Numbered from the stretch's first letter, positions 1-6,732 are shown. The stretch is 7,644 nt of DNA from Candidatus Babelota bacterium (GCA_013213985.1 JABSSP010000064.1:1-7644), one strand, 5' to 3'. Notes: generated from the letters alone by a model not told the origin. Numbers and translations: made by a program.

Positions 1-45
1 AATGAAGTAAAATTTTCATTACCTTTTACATACATGCACTACGAA

Positions 46-1011
46 TTATGCTTGTTTTTTGGTTGCGATTTTCCTTAGGTATTGAACACGTGTTGTGCCA
101 TCAGGGTGACCCGATAAAACCGTTGTTGGAAGTTTACCCAATAGGCCAGGAAAAGCTTCGTTTTGTTCCATAATTATTTTATGTTGTTCAAAGAAATGTG
201 CCGCTGCATTTATCTCTTCACAAGAGCTGTATCGAGCGGCAAAAAAGTCTGCCTTTTTTTCTTCTTGCACTTTGAAAAATACATTTGAGCTATAGCTCAA
301 CAACAGATCAACAAAACCACCAGTAAGCATTCCTATGCCAATTGCAGCGATGCCTCCGAGAGCCTTCATCGTCATCACGCTTGCTAAGATACCGCTGTAT
401 GTTGCAACGCTTGCTATAATGCCCATCAAGATTAATTTTTTATGAGTATAGTTGTGAAACGCATGACCTAATTCATGTTTAAAAATAAACGCTTGTGCTT
501 TAGGTGATAAACTTTCTTTTATTTTTGTAAGACGTTCTTTTTGTTTTTCAGGTAACGTAGGGGAAATTGCATTGTCAAAAATACCTTGAACTTTAGCTGC
601 CTCTGGGTCGTCTTTGATAGTTGAACACAGTGTAGGATCCAGCACAACGGTATTAAACATATTTAATGCGGTTCCTTCACCGACATATGCGTATTTTATT
701 TGTATATCTTTGGGGTCGATTTTGCATGCGGCAATGTACTGTTCAATTTGTTGTTTGTGTTCTCCAAAAGGGGAGTAAAGCAGTCCAGCATCTTGTTTTT
801 TGGTTGAGCTGTAACTTAAATAATAAATATACGCTCCAATTACACAAGTACAGGCTAATTGCACCGGAATATTTGAAGTCAGCCCTGGATACAATTGAAA
901 TACAAGAATAATGGGTATTGCAAGCCTAATTACGCCAATGAGTTCCTGTGACAGGATTACTGTTATTGTCATGAATTTCCCTGTGTTAGGCTTATTTTTG
1001 TCAATTTTCAT
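46..1011 (-). CDS. M48-like integral membrane zinc metallopeptidase
   Basis: The 321-residue product probably cleaves proteins at or in the inner membrane. The zinc site is visible: HELGH at residues 179-183 supplies two His ligands and the catalytic Glu180. A downstream ExxxD motif (Glu251, Asp255, in QEEKKADFFAARY) fits the third ligand of the M48 (HtpX/Ste24/Oma1) gluzincins. Hydrophobic stretches near 14-40, 48-66, 192-214 and 217-240 predict about four membrane segments, two before the HELGH helix and two between it and the third ligand, as in HtpX. A late SGHPDGTTRVQYL segment (300-312) resembles the HPxxxxR region near the end of M48 domains. It is not a close match to classical HtpX, so I give no symbol. 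The start is the first ATG of the frame; Met14 is an alternative and the ribosome site is weak. It follows the RRM gene and its terminator on the same strand, and I found no clear promoter of its own. Confidence 0.82.
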   Translation of the reverse strand: MKIDKNKPNTGKFMTITVILSQELIGVIRLAIPIILVFQLYPGLTSNIPVQLACTCVIGAYIYYLSYSSTKKQDAGLLYSPFGEHKQQIEQYIAACKIDPKDIQIKYAYVGEGTALNMFNTVVLDPTLCSTIKDDPEAAKVQGIFDNAISPTLPEKQKERLTKIKESLSPKAQAFIFKHELGHAFHNYTHKKLILMGIIASVATYSGILASVMTMKALGGIAAIGIGMLTGGFVDLLLSYSSNVFFKVQEEKKADFFAARYSSCEEINAAAHFFEQHKIIMEQNEAFPGLLGKLPTTVLSGHPDGTTRVQYLRKIATKKQA

Positions 1012-1032
1012 CTTTTAATAGTTTAGAATAAA

Positions 1033-1075
1033 AAAGAAAAAGCACTAATATAACTTATATTAGTGCTTTTTCTTT
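1033..1075 (-). terminator. Intrinsic terminator after the RRM gene
   Basis: Two perfect 20-base arms (1033-1052 and 1056-1075) enclose a 3-base loop. The GC part is GCACTA/TAGTGC. On the minus strand the stem ends in a T-rich run that continues into TTTTTTATT. It lies between the stop of the RRM gene and the start of the peptidase gene, both on the minus strand, so it should end or reduce RRM transcription before the peptidase. Confidence 0.85.
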
Positions 1076-1096
1076 AAGTTTTACAGAGAAGGAAGC

Positions 1097-1345
1097 TTAT
1101 CTTCTTTCTTTTGCAATATCAACTTTAATGGTTTTGCCGTCTAATTCAGAGTTGTCGAGCTCTTGGATAGCTCGATCAGCATCTTCTTTATTAGCAAATG
1201 TTACAAAACCAAAACCTTTAGATCGCTTAGTATCACGATCTTTGATGATGATGGCTTCTTCAACAGGCCCTATAGCTGAAAAATGATTAGACAACGCGTC
1301 TTCATCAGTGTTCCAGTTGAGAGCAGCTACAAAAACTTTACGCAT
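1097..1345 (-). CDS. Single-domain RRM RNA-binding protein
   Basis: This 82-residue protein is essentially one RNA recognition motif, of the glycine-poor type found in cyanobacteria and other bacteria. RNP2 is KVFVAAL at residues 3-9 and RNP1 is KGFGFVTF at about 43-50, with the aromatic residues that stack on RNA bases. The C-terminal DGKTIKVDIAKERR is typical of the fourth strand. It is likely a cytoplasmic RNA chaperone or post-transcriptional regulator; its target cannot be read from sequence. The frame stays open upstream to an ATG at 1444, but that longer form would begin upstream of the promoter and would add 33 residues that match no RRM. I therefore choose the ATG at 1343-1345, with an AAAGAAAG purine stretch about 12 bases before it. 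The RNP2 core has Ala-Ala where GN is usual (VFVAAL against LFVGNL). Confidence 0.92.
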   Translation of the reverse strand: MRKVFVAALNWNTDEDALSNHFSAIGPVEEAIIIKDRDTKRSKGFGFVTFANKEDADRAIQELDNSELDGKTIKVDIAKERR

Positions 1346-1384
1346 TTTGAGAATACTTTCTTTTAGAAATGAACATACCGTCTT

Positions 1385-1413
1385 ATTATAGTATGTTTTT
1401 AGAAATAGAGCAA
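1385..1413 (-). promoter_or_regulatory. Sigma-70 promoter of the RRM gene
   Basis: On the minus strand TTGCTC (1408-1413) and a perfect TATAAT (1385-1390) are separated by exactly 17 bases. Transcription would begin near 1378, leaving a leader of about 32 bases before the ATG at 1345. This placement is the main reason for rejecting the longer upstream start of the RRM frame. Confidence 0.75.
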
Positions 1414-1522
1414 ATTTAAGGGATAATCTTATAAAAGAGGGCATTTAGAGGTCTTATCAGGGAAGATTGGTGTGAAAAATCTCCTTCTTGATAAAGAGAC
1501 CGTATAATTTTGAATAAAGTGC

Positions 1523-1551
1523 TTGCAATAGGGTTTTTTTAGGCCTAAACT
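1523..1551 (+). promoter_or_regulatory. Possible promoter of the antiporter gene
   Basis: TTGCAA (1523-1528) and TAAACT (1546-1551) are 17 bases apart, each matching four of six consensus bases, and lie about 60 bases before the antiporter ATG. A perfect TATAAT also occurs at 1503-1508 but has no credible -35 at the right distance. Which of the two is used is unclear. Confidence 0.35.
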
Positions 1552-1604
1552 AGATGACACTGATATCCTGTTATTTTAGAGTGTTGAATATTGTGTGCCG
1601 TTTT

Positions 1605-1611
1605 AGGGTGG
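1605..1611 (+). promoter_or_regulatory. Ribosome binding site deciding the antiporter start
   Basis: AGGGTGG sits just before the ATG at 1615 (six bases between AGGG and the ATG). It lies downstream of the TTG at 1591, so it supports the ATG start rather than the longer TTG form. Confidence 0.6.
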
Positions 1612-1614
1612 TGT

Positions 1615-3345
1615 ATGTTTTCCTGTCTGTCTCGTGTTGTTGTTTTATCTCTTTTTACTGTTTCTCTATGGGCGCATGAAGGTGTGTGGTCTATCTCTCC
1701 AGGTGTCTTGGGTGCATCAGGTATAGATGCTTCCTTTGTTGCAAACGCTGCACTTTTTATTGCTATGCTCATTTTATGGGTTGTGTGTATTGCCCAACTG
1801 CTCAAGCTATTATTTAATTTACCGATTATTGCAGGACAAATTATAGCTGGTTTACTATTAGGTCCATCATGTATAAATATTGCACGATGGCCGCTATTTT
1901 TTACTCCGCTTCGTTTATTTGATCATGCAAGTGGTCATACATATCAAGTTGTTTCCTCGGATCTTTTAATTTTTTGTTTAGTACTTTTTTCTTCTATTTT
2001 TACTATTTCTTATTTAATGTGGATTGCAGGGCATGAAACTGATATTGAAGATATTTTAAAAGTTGGATGGGCGGCAACGTTAGCAGGGTTGTTTGGAGCG
2101 GTTTTGCCTATCGTTATGACAGCACTTGTAATGTACTATGGGTTTCCTGATGAAGAAATTACACAGGCATTGGGGCTTGGCTTAATCTTTTCAGCAACAA
2201 GTGTATCTATCCCAGTTGCTATGCTGTTTTCTTATAATAAAATGCATTTAAAAAGTTCTAAAGCTACACTTGGTGCCGCAATTATCGACGATATCTTAGC
2301 TGTGGTACTCCTTTCATTATTTTTAATCTTATTGCAATCCGGTACATTTGGTGAAATAGCCGGGCTTGTTGTTGAATCTGCTCATCAAATAACTATTGGA
2401 GAAGCTCTTATATGGATGATTGGATCGTTTGTCTTACTTCTTTTAATTGGTTACTTTGGTATTCCTGCGATTGTTAAAATGCTCAAGAAATATCACTATT
2501 CTCATCTGTTAGTTCCTGTTGCAACAGGAATTATGCTCTTGTATTTTGCGTTTGCTGAAAAAATAGGTGGGTTGGCGGGTATCACTGGTGCATATTTTGC
2601 TGGTCTTTTTCATCGAATGGGTGATAAAAGACATCGTGCTGAAAAAGTTATTTCTCCTTTTGTAAATTTTGTATTATTGCCGTTGTTTCTTGGGCTTATT
2701 GGATTTAGTGTTGATCTTAAAGTGTTGAGTGGTCATCAATGGCTTATTGTTGCTGTGTTATTAATTGTTTCTATTGTTTCTAAACTGCTTGGGTGCTATT
2801 TAGCAGCAGGAGCGAGCAATTTGATTGGGGAACGATCAGGGAAATGGAGCTTCATCGAAGCATACTTGTTTGGTTCTTCTATGGTTGCACGAGGTGAAGT
2901 TGGACTTGTAATTGCAACTATTTTGTATAGTTGGCGTGTCCTTTCAACTGAATACTATACCATTGCATTAGTCGTAATTGTGCTCACGACGATTGCGTCA
3001 CCCATTATGCTGGGAATTGGCTTTGCTTATCTCACACGTACTGAGGAAGGTGAAGGATACGAGGAGTACACTCTCAATATCGGTTTATTTAATGTAATAG
3101 GAACACTGCGTCTTTTTGATATTATTGGGGGCCGTATTGAGGCCAACAATCGCTTTAATACTTCTATTAGGATCAGTGAAGGGCGTAAGATTATTAATAT
3201 TGAAGGGCTTAATATTCAGATTATCTTGTGCCCTGAACGTGGCATACTATTCAGGGGCGATCGGGACAATATTGGCGAATTACTGCATGAGGTCCAAGAG
3301 GCCATCCATCATGAAGTGGATCGAATTGTAATGCATCCTGAATGA
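1615..3345 (+). CDS. CPA2-family monovalent cation/proton antiporter
   Basis: The 576-residue membrane protein probably exchanges Na+ or K+ for H+ across the inner membrane. After a signal-peptide-like start (residues 1-20, ending SLWA) come about a dozen hydrophobic segments from about 43 to 474. Family marks are the early NLPIIAGQIIAGLLLGP helix, ATSVSIPV before the core, an Asp-Asp pair (IIDDI, residues 225-226) in the ion-binding helix, and ARGEVGLV (425-432) near the end. A paired Asp is typical of electrogenic antiporters such as NapA and NhaA, whereas KefC-type proteins have Gln-Asp. Residues from about 477 to 576 form a soluble tail that is not a TrkA-N/RCK domain. I start at ATG 1615, which has a good ribosome site; a TTG at 1591 would add eight residues and spoil the signal peptide. 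It is divergent from the RRM gene. The family is secure; the ion is inferred. Confidence 0.9.
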   Translation: MFSCLSRVVVLSLFTVSLWAHEGVWSISPGVLGASGIDASFVANAALFIAMLILWVVCIAQLLKLLFNLPIIAGQIIAGLLLGPSCINIARWPLFFTPLRLFDHASGHTYQVVSSDLLIFCLVLFSSIFTISYLMWIAGHETDIEDILKVGWAATLAGLFGAVLPIVMTALVMYYGFPDEEITQALGLGLIFSATSVSIPVAMLFSYNKMHLKSSKATLGAAIIDDILAVVLLSLFLILLQSGTFGEIAGLVVESAHQITIGEALIWMIGSFVLLLLIGYFGIPAIVKMLKKYHYSHLLVPVATGIMLLYFAFAEKIGGLAGITGAYFAGLFHRMGDKRHRAEKVISPFVNFVLLPLFLGLIGFSVDLKVLSGHQWLIVAVLLIVSIVSKLLGCYLAAGASNLIGERSGKWSFIEAYLFGSSMVARGEVGLVIATILYSWRVLSTEYYTIALVVIVLTTIASPIMLGIGFAYLTRTEEGEGYEEYTLNIGLFNVIGTLRLFDIIGGRIEANNRFNTSIRISEGRKIINIEGLNIQIILCPERGILFRGDRDNIGELLHEVQEAIHHEVDRIVMHPE

Positions 3346-3356
3346 TTTGCAAGGCA

Positions 3357-3395
3357 AATTGTATCGAAGGAGATCCTTTACAATTACTTCTTTTT
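3357..3395 (+). terminator. Weak possible terminator after the antiporter
   Basis: AATTGTA (3357-3363) pairs with TACAATT (3379-3385), and AAGG (3367-3370) pairs with CCTT (3375-3378) inside it, leaving a 3-base bulge. A T-rich run (CTTCTTTTT) follows. It is much weaker than the other terminators in the window and may let transcription run on into rpmE. Confidence 0.35.
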
Positions 3396-3404
3396 GAGCG
3401 ATAA

Positions 3405-3439
3405 TTGTGGTAAATACTCAGAATTTTATATTTTATAAT
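3405..3439 (+). promoter_or_regulatory. Probable promoter of rpmE-prfA
   Basis: TTGTGG (3405-3410) lies 16 bases before TATATT (3427-3432), and a perfect TATAAT follows at 3434-3439. Either -10 box would start transcription just before the rpmE ribosome site (AGAGGT, 3447-3452). The -35 is poor, so the exact boxes are uncertain. Confidence 0.45.
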
Positions 3440-3459
3440 AGTAAAAAGAGGTTCTTTCT

Positions 3460-3663
3460 ATGAAAAAGGGTATTCACCCCGAGCTTCACGAAGTGAATGT
3501 GCGCTGTGCTTGTGGCTCAGTGATTGATACACGATCAACTGATAAAGAGATTAATCCTACCATTTGTTCTGCGTGCCATCCATTTTTCACTGGTGAACAA
3601 AAATTTGTTGATACAGCCGGTAGAATTGAAAAATTCCAAAAAAAATATGGAAAGAAGTCCTAA
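3460..3663 (+). CDS. rpmE: 50S ribosomal protein bL31, zinc-binding form
   Basis: This 67-residue protein of the large ribosomal subunit takes part in the bridge between subunits. Four cysteines (16, 18, 36, 39, in RCACG and CSACH) form the zinc ribbon of the C+ type of L31. [21 protein letters not shown] is almost the family consensus. Length is normal for the family. The ATG has a good site (AGAGGT, seven bases upstream). It is followed after 22 bases by prfA, an association found in many bacteria, so the two are probably co-transcribed. An AAGAAG/CTTCTT hairpin spans the rpmE stop codon. Confidence 0.97.
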   Translation: MKKGIHPELHEVNVRCACGSVIDTRSTDKEINPTICSACHPFFTGEQKFVDTAGRIEKFQKKYGKKS

Positions 3664-3673
3664 CGGTCTTCTT
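3652..3673 (+). promoter_or_regulatory. Small hairpin across the rpmE-prfA junction
   Basis: AAGAAG (3652-3657) and CTTCTT (3668-3673) flank a 10-base loop that holds the rpmE stop codon. No T-run follows, so it is not a terminator. prfA has almost no Shine-Dalgarno sequence, so the hairpin may matter for translational coupling or mRNA processing; this is inference only. Confidence 0.3.
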
Positions 3674-3685
3674 ATTTGATGTGCT

Positions 3686-4765
3686 ATGGCAATAGAGTGG
3701 GAACAAATTTCCAAAAAGCGTGATGAGCTGACGAATGGTCTTTTAAAAGAAGGTCTTTCACCTGATAAAAGACTTTTGATACAAAAAGAGTTATCAAAAG
3801 TGTCTTCATTGTTAGGTGCGTACAAAGATCTTTCTGAAATAGAAAGTAAGGTAGAGCAAGCAAAAATTCAACTCGCAAGCAATACTGATGCTGAAATGGC
3901 AGAGTTGTTTGAAGAAGAAATTGGTGAACTTGAGGCAGAGCGTAAAGAGGCGAAAACTGTTTTAGATGACCTTATGTTTCCTCCTGATAAACACGATAAT
4001 CGTTCTGTTTATTTAGAAATTCGTTCTGGTGCAGGTGGTCAAGAAGCAGCACTTTTTGCCGCTGACTTGATGAAGATGTACACACAATATGCACTGACAA
4101 AGAATTGGAAAGTTGATGTGCAATCTTTGAACGAAACTGACTTGGGTGGTTTGCGTGAAGTTATTTTGCATATCAAGGGAAAAGGGGTATACGGTCACCT
4201 TAAACATGAGTCTGGTGTACACCGGGTTCAACGTGTTCCTCAAACTGAAACACAAGGACGTATTCACACGTCTACCGCAACAATCGCAGTTCTTCCTGAA
4301 GCAAAAGCAGTTGATCTGACTATTTCACCTGCTGATTTACGCATTGATGTGTATCGTGCAAGTGGCGCTGGGGGTCAATATGTTAATACGACTGACTCTG
4401 CTGTACGAATAACACATATTCCAACAGGAGTTGTTGTCACATGCCAAGACGAACGATCGCAACATAAAAACAAAGCAAGGGCTATGAAAGTTTTGCAATC
4501 ACGTTTATTGCTTGCACAAAAAAAAAAAGAAGAAAAAGAGATGAGTAAGCAACGTAAATCTCAGATTGGAACCGGGATGCGCTCTGAAAAAGTTCGTACA
4601 TATAATTATCCTCAAAATCGTGTGACTGATCATCAAGTTGGACTTACACTCAAAAAGCTTGATATGGTGATGACCGGTGCATTGGATGAAATAGTTGATG
4701 CACTCCGTGAAAAAGATCGACAAACGCGCAAAGAAGAGCAACAGTCCTCTTTGGGAAGTTCGTAA
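3686..4765 (+). CDS. prfA: Peptide chain release factor 1
   Basis: The 359-residue protein ends translation at UAA and UAG in the ribosomal A site. The codon-reading tripeptide has the RF1 PxT form (PQT, residues 185-187, within [10 protein letters not shown]), not the SPF of RF2. The catalytic GGQ is at 229-231 within [16 protein letters not shown]; the residue after GGQ is Tyr, where E. coli has His. The helical N-terminal domain (about 1-100), [15 protein letters not shown] (111-125), [10 protein letters not shown] and [11 protein letters not shown] all follow the family, and the length is normal. A stop codon lies nine bases before the ATG, so no longer start exists. The ribosome site is very weak, which suggests coupling to rpmE. 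Residues 279-281 (KKK) are encoded within an 11-A run at 4518-4528. No prmC/hemK follows, although that gene often does. Confidence 0.97.
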   Translation: MAIEWEQISKKRDELTNGLLKEGLSPDKRLLIQKELSKVSSLLGAYKDLSEIESKVEQAKIQLASNTDAEMAELFEEEIGELEAERKEAKTVLDDLMFPPDKHDNRSVYLEIRSGAGGQEAALFAADLMKMYTQYALTKNWKVDVQSLNETDLGGLREVILHIKGKGVYGHLKHESGVHRVQRVPQTETQGRIHTSTATIAVLPEAKAVDLTISPADLRIDVYRASGAGGQYVNTTDSAVRITHIPTGVVVTCQDERSQHKNKARAMKVLQSRLLLAQKKKEEKEMSKQRKSQIGTGMRSEKVRTYNYPQNRVTDHQVGLTLKKLDMVMTGALDEIVDALREKDRQTRKEEQQSSLGSS

Positions 4766-4838
4766 TATCATTTTTGTGTAAAAAGATTTAAACTTAGATT
4801 ATTTTTTTTATTTTTCCGGATACCATTGAAAAAATAAG

Positions 4839-4874
4839 AAAAAGCGAGGCATATAAAAAAGTGCCTCGCTTTTT
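4839..4874 (+). terminator. Terminator after prfA
   Basis: Thirteen-base arms (4839-4851 and 4862-4874) with the GC core GCGAGGCA/TGCCTCGC enclose a 10-base A-rich loop and end in TTTTTT. It closes the rpmE-prfA unit about 75 bases after the prfA stop. The A-run on the left arm lets it also work on the minus strand. The 73 bases between prfA and the stem are AT-rich and show no gene. Confidence 0.9.
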
Positions 4875-4900
4875 TGGTGCTTATAAAAAAGAGATTAGTG

Positions 4901-4924
4901 ATGAGTATTGAAGAAGGGTTCTGA
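4901..4924 (+). other. Possible seven-codon leader ORF before pyrG
   Basis: ATG at 4901 opens a tiny frame reading MSIEEGF that stops with TGA at 4922-4924, four bases before the pyrG ATG. Its middle overlaps the GAAGGG that serves as the pyrG ribosome site. It has no clear ribosome site of its own and may be chance. Confidence 0.2.
4913..4918 (+). promoter_or_regulatory. Ribosome binding site of pyrG
   Basis: GAAGGG lies ten bases before the ATG at 4929. It supports that ATG over an in-frame TTG at 4908, which would place this site inside the coding sequence and add seven residues before the conserved MTKFIFVSGG start. Confidence 0.55.
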
Positions 4925-4928
4925 CAGT

Positions 4929-6668
4929 ATGACGAAATTTATTTTTGTTTCGGGTGGTGTAATCTCCGGGGTTGGCAAAGGAGTGATAACAGCATCACTG
5001 GGCAAAATTATGAAGCAGCATGGGTACAAAACCACGCTCATAAAAATTGATCCGTATATTAACTACGATGCAGGAACATTGCGGCCAACAGAACACGGTG
5101 AAGTATGGGTGACTGAAGATGGCGGTGAAATAGATCAAGATTTGGGTAACTACGAGCGATTTCTTAATGAAGATATTCCTAAGCATAACAACATTACGAC
5201 CGGACAAATTTATAAAAATGTCATTGATCGTGAACGACGTGGTGATTACTTAGGAAAGACTGTTCAATTCATTCCACATATTTTAGATGAAATTAAGGCG
5301 CGTATTTTAGAAGCATCAAAAGGTTATGAAATAGCCATTATTGAACTTGGCGGCACTGTTGGTGATTATGAAAATACTCCCTATCTTTTTGCAATAAAAT
5401 CACTGCAACTTGCCATTGAATATAATGACGTTGCGTACGTGTTGGTTTCTTATTTACCAGTTCCTGCCCACATTCAAGAAATGAAAACAAAACCGACACA
5501 GCAAGCAATTCGATTATTAGGTGCACAAGGCATTTTACCAAACTTTATTGTTTGTCGGTCTGAAAAGGCAATCGACAATATAAGAAAAGAAAAAATTGAA
5601 TTATTTTCCAATATTGCTTTCGATAACATTATTTCAGCACCAGATTTAAATACCATTTATCGCATGCCCATTCATTTAGAAGAGCAGGGGGTGGGTAAAA
5701 AAATTCTTAAACACTTTGGTCTTACATCAAAAGTAGAACCCAACTGGAACACGTGGCAAAATTTAATTACTAAAATTGAAAAACCAAAACAACGAGTGAG
5801 GATTGCCATTGTCGGTAAATATTTAGGCATTGGTGATTATAGTTTAACCGACAGTTACATCAGCATTGCACAATCACTTGAACATGCAGGTGCAGCCGAC
5901 GATGTTGGTGTTGATATTGAATGGATTTCTGCTGATGATGTAGAACAAAATGGTTTTGATACAGAAAAATCTTTTGACGGTGTGATTATTCCGGGAGGTT
6001 TTGGACATACCGGAATAACGGGAAAATTAAATACCATACGCCATGCGCGAGAAAATAATATTCCGTTTTTGGGATTGTGTTACGGTTTACAACTTGCGGT
6101 TATTGAGCATGCACGCAATGTATGCAACATGAAAGGTGCACATACTACCGAAGTTGATCCTGACACTCCCTATCCCGTTATTGATATCATTGAAACACAA
6201 AAAGATATTCTTAAAAATAAAGCATACGGTGGTACCATGCGGCTCGGTTCGTATCCCGCATTGGTTAAAAAAGGAACACTCATTCATTCGCTTTATTCGC
6301 GTACCCAGGATAATAAACATATTTCAGACAGCATGATCGTCACGGAACGCCATCGACATCGTTACGAGGTTAATCCAAGATATATAGATCAACTTGAGCA
6401 GGGCAAATTTAAATTCTCAGGACATTACACTCGGGAAGATGGAACAATGCTTATGGAGTTTATAGAATTGGAAGAGCATCGATTTTTCGTAGCAACTCAA
6501 GCACACCCAGAATTTAAAAGTAGATTCAACAATGCGCATCCATTGTTTAGTGGTTTTGTTCGTGCGTGTAACGAATATCGCAAAGAACAGGAATTGTTGC
6601 GTGAACTAAATTGTATGACGATCACTGATGTGGTTGATATGAACGTTGATAAGAATTGTGCAAGTTAA
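4929..6668 (+). CDS. pyrG: CTP synthase (glutamine-hydrolysing), divergent type
   Basis: The 579-residue cytoplasmic enzyme makes CTP from UTP, ATP and glutamine, the last step of pyrimidine nucleotide synthesis. The synthase domain (1 to about 268) has the P-loop GGVISGVGKG (9-18, Lys17), DPYINYDAGT (41-50), Asp71 and Glu139 as Mg ligands, and the UTP/CTP site KTKPTQ (186-191). The glutaminase domain (about 290-553) has the oxyanion loop PGGFG (355-359), nucleophile Cys384 in GLCYGLQ, ERHRHRYEVN (473-482), and the His526/Glu528 pair in QAHPEF. Several positions differ from ordinary bacterial PyrG: IS-G-V for VSSLGKG, DAGT for DPGT, EHGEV for QHGEV, and HTGITG where the usual lid is xRGxEG. 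It is about 35 residues longer than the E. coli enzyme, with an extra tail after residue 553. It starts at the ATG that gives the conserved N-terminus. All catalytic residues remain, so it should be active. Confidence 0.96.
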   Translation: MTKFIFVSGGVISGVGKGVITASLGKIMKQHGYKTTLIKIDPYINYDAGTLRPTEHGEVWVTEDGGEIDQDLGNYERFLNEDIPKHNNITTGQIYKNVIDRERRGDYLGKTVQFIPHILDEIKARILEASKGYEIAIIELGGTVGDYENTPYLFAIKSLQLAIEYNDVAYVLVSYLPVPAHIQEMKTKPTQQAIRLLGAQGILPNFIVCRSEKAIDNIRKEKIELFSNIAFDNIISAPDLNTIYRMPIHLEEQGVGKKILKHFGLTSKVEPNWNTWQNLITKIEKPKQRVRIAIVGKYLGIGDYSLTDSYISIAQSLEHAGAADDVGVDIEWISADDVEQNGFDTEKSFDGVIIPGGFGHTGITGKLNTIRHARENNIPFLGLCYGLQLAVIEHARNVCNMKGAHTTEVDPDTPYPVIDIIETQKDILKNKAYGGTMRLGSYPALVKKGTLIHSLYSRTQDNKHISDSMIVTERHRHRYEVNPRYIDQLEQGKFKFSGHYTREDGTMLMEFIELEEHRFFVATQAHPEFKSRFNNAHPLFSGFVRACNEYRKEQELLRELNCMTITDVVDMNVDKNCAS

Positions 6669-6674
6669 ATAGTT

Positions 6675-6723
6675 GATATAAAAAAAGGAACATCTTTTTT
6701 TTGAGATGTTCCTTTTCTATATC
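6675..6723. terminator. Bidirectional terminator between pyrG and the minus-strand gene
   Basis: The core stem pairs 6683-6695 with 6704-6716 (AAAAGGAACATCT and its complement), closing on an 8-base T-rich loop. Outer arms GATATA (6675-6680) and TATATC (6718-6723) add further pairing. A T-run leaves the stem on the minus strand and a TTTTCTATA run on the plus strand. It lies between convergent genes and probably serves both. Confidence 0.8.
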
Positions 6724-6732
6724 AGGTAGTAT

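Noticed and set aside
1..20. AATGAA/TTCATT inverted repeat as a terminator of the peptidase gene
   Set aside because: The stem is only six AT-rich pairs at the window edge without a clear T-run; it could be part of something cut off.
666..911. Plus-strand ORF of 81 codons inside the peptidase gene
   Set aside because: It is the opposite strand of a clear zinc protease gene and shows no start signals.
1346..1444. N-terminal extension of the RRM protein by 33 residues
   Set aside because: It would begin upstream of the TATAAT promoter at 1385-1413 and matches no RRM; the shorter start gives a complete domain.
1545..1805. Minus-strand ORF of 86 codons
   Set aside because: It lies opposite the start of the antiporter gene, has low-complexity polar content and no ribosome site; it is a shadow.
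3345..3359. ATTTGC/GCAAAT hairpin directly after the antiporter stop
   Set aside because: It has six base pairs, a 3-base loop and no T-run after it; too weak to call a terminator.
4826..4857. TTGAAA and TATAAA as a pyrG promoter
   Set aside because: The boxes are 20 bases apart and the second lies in the terminator loop; the spacing is too long to call.
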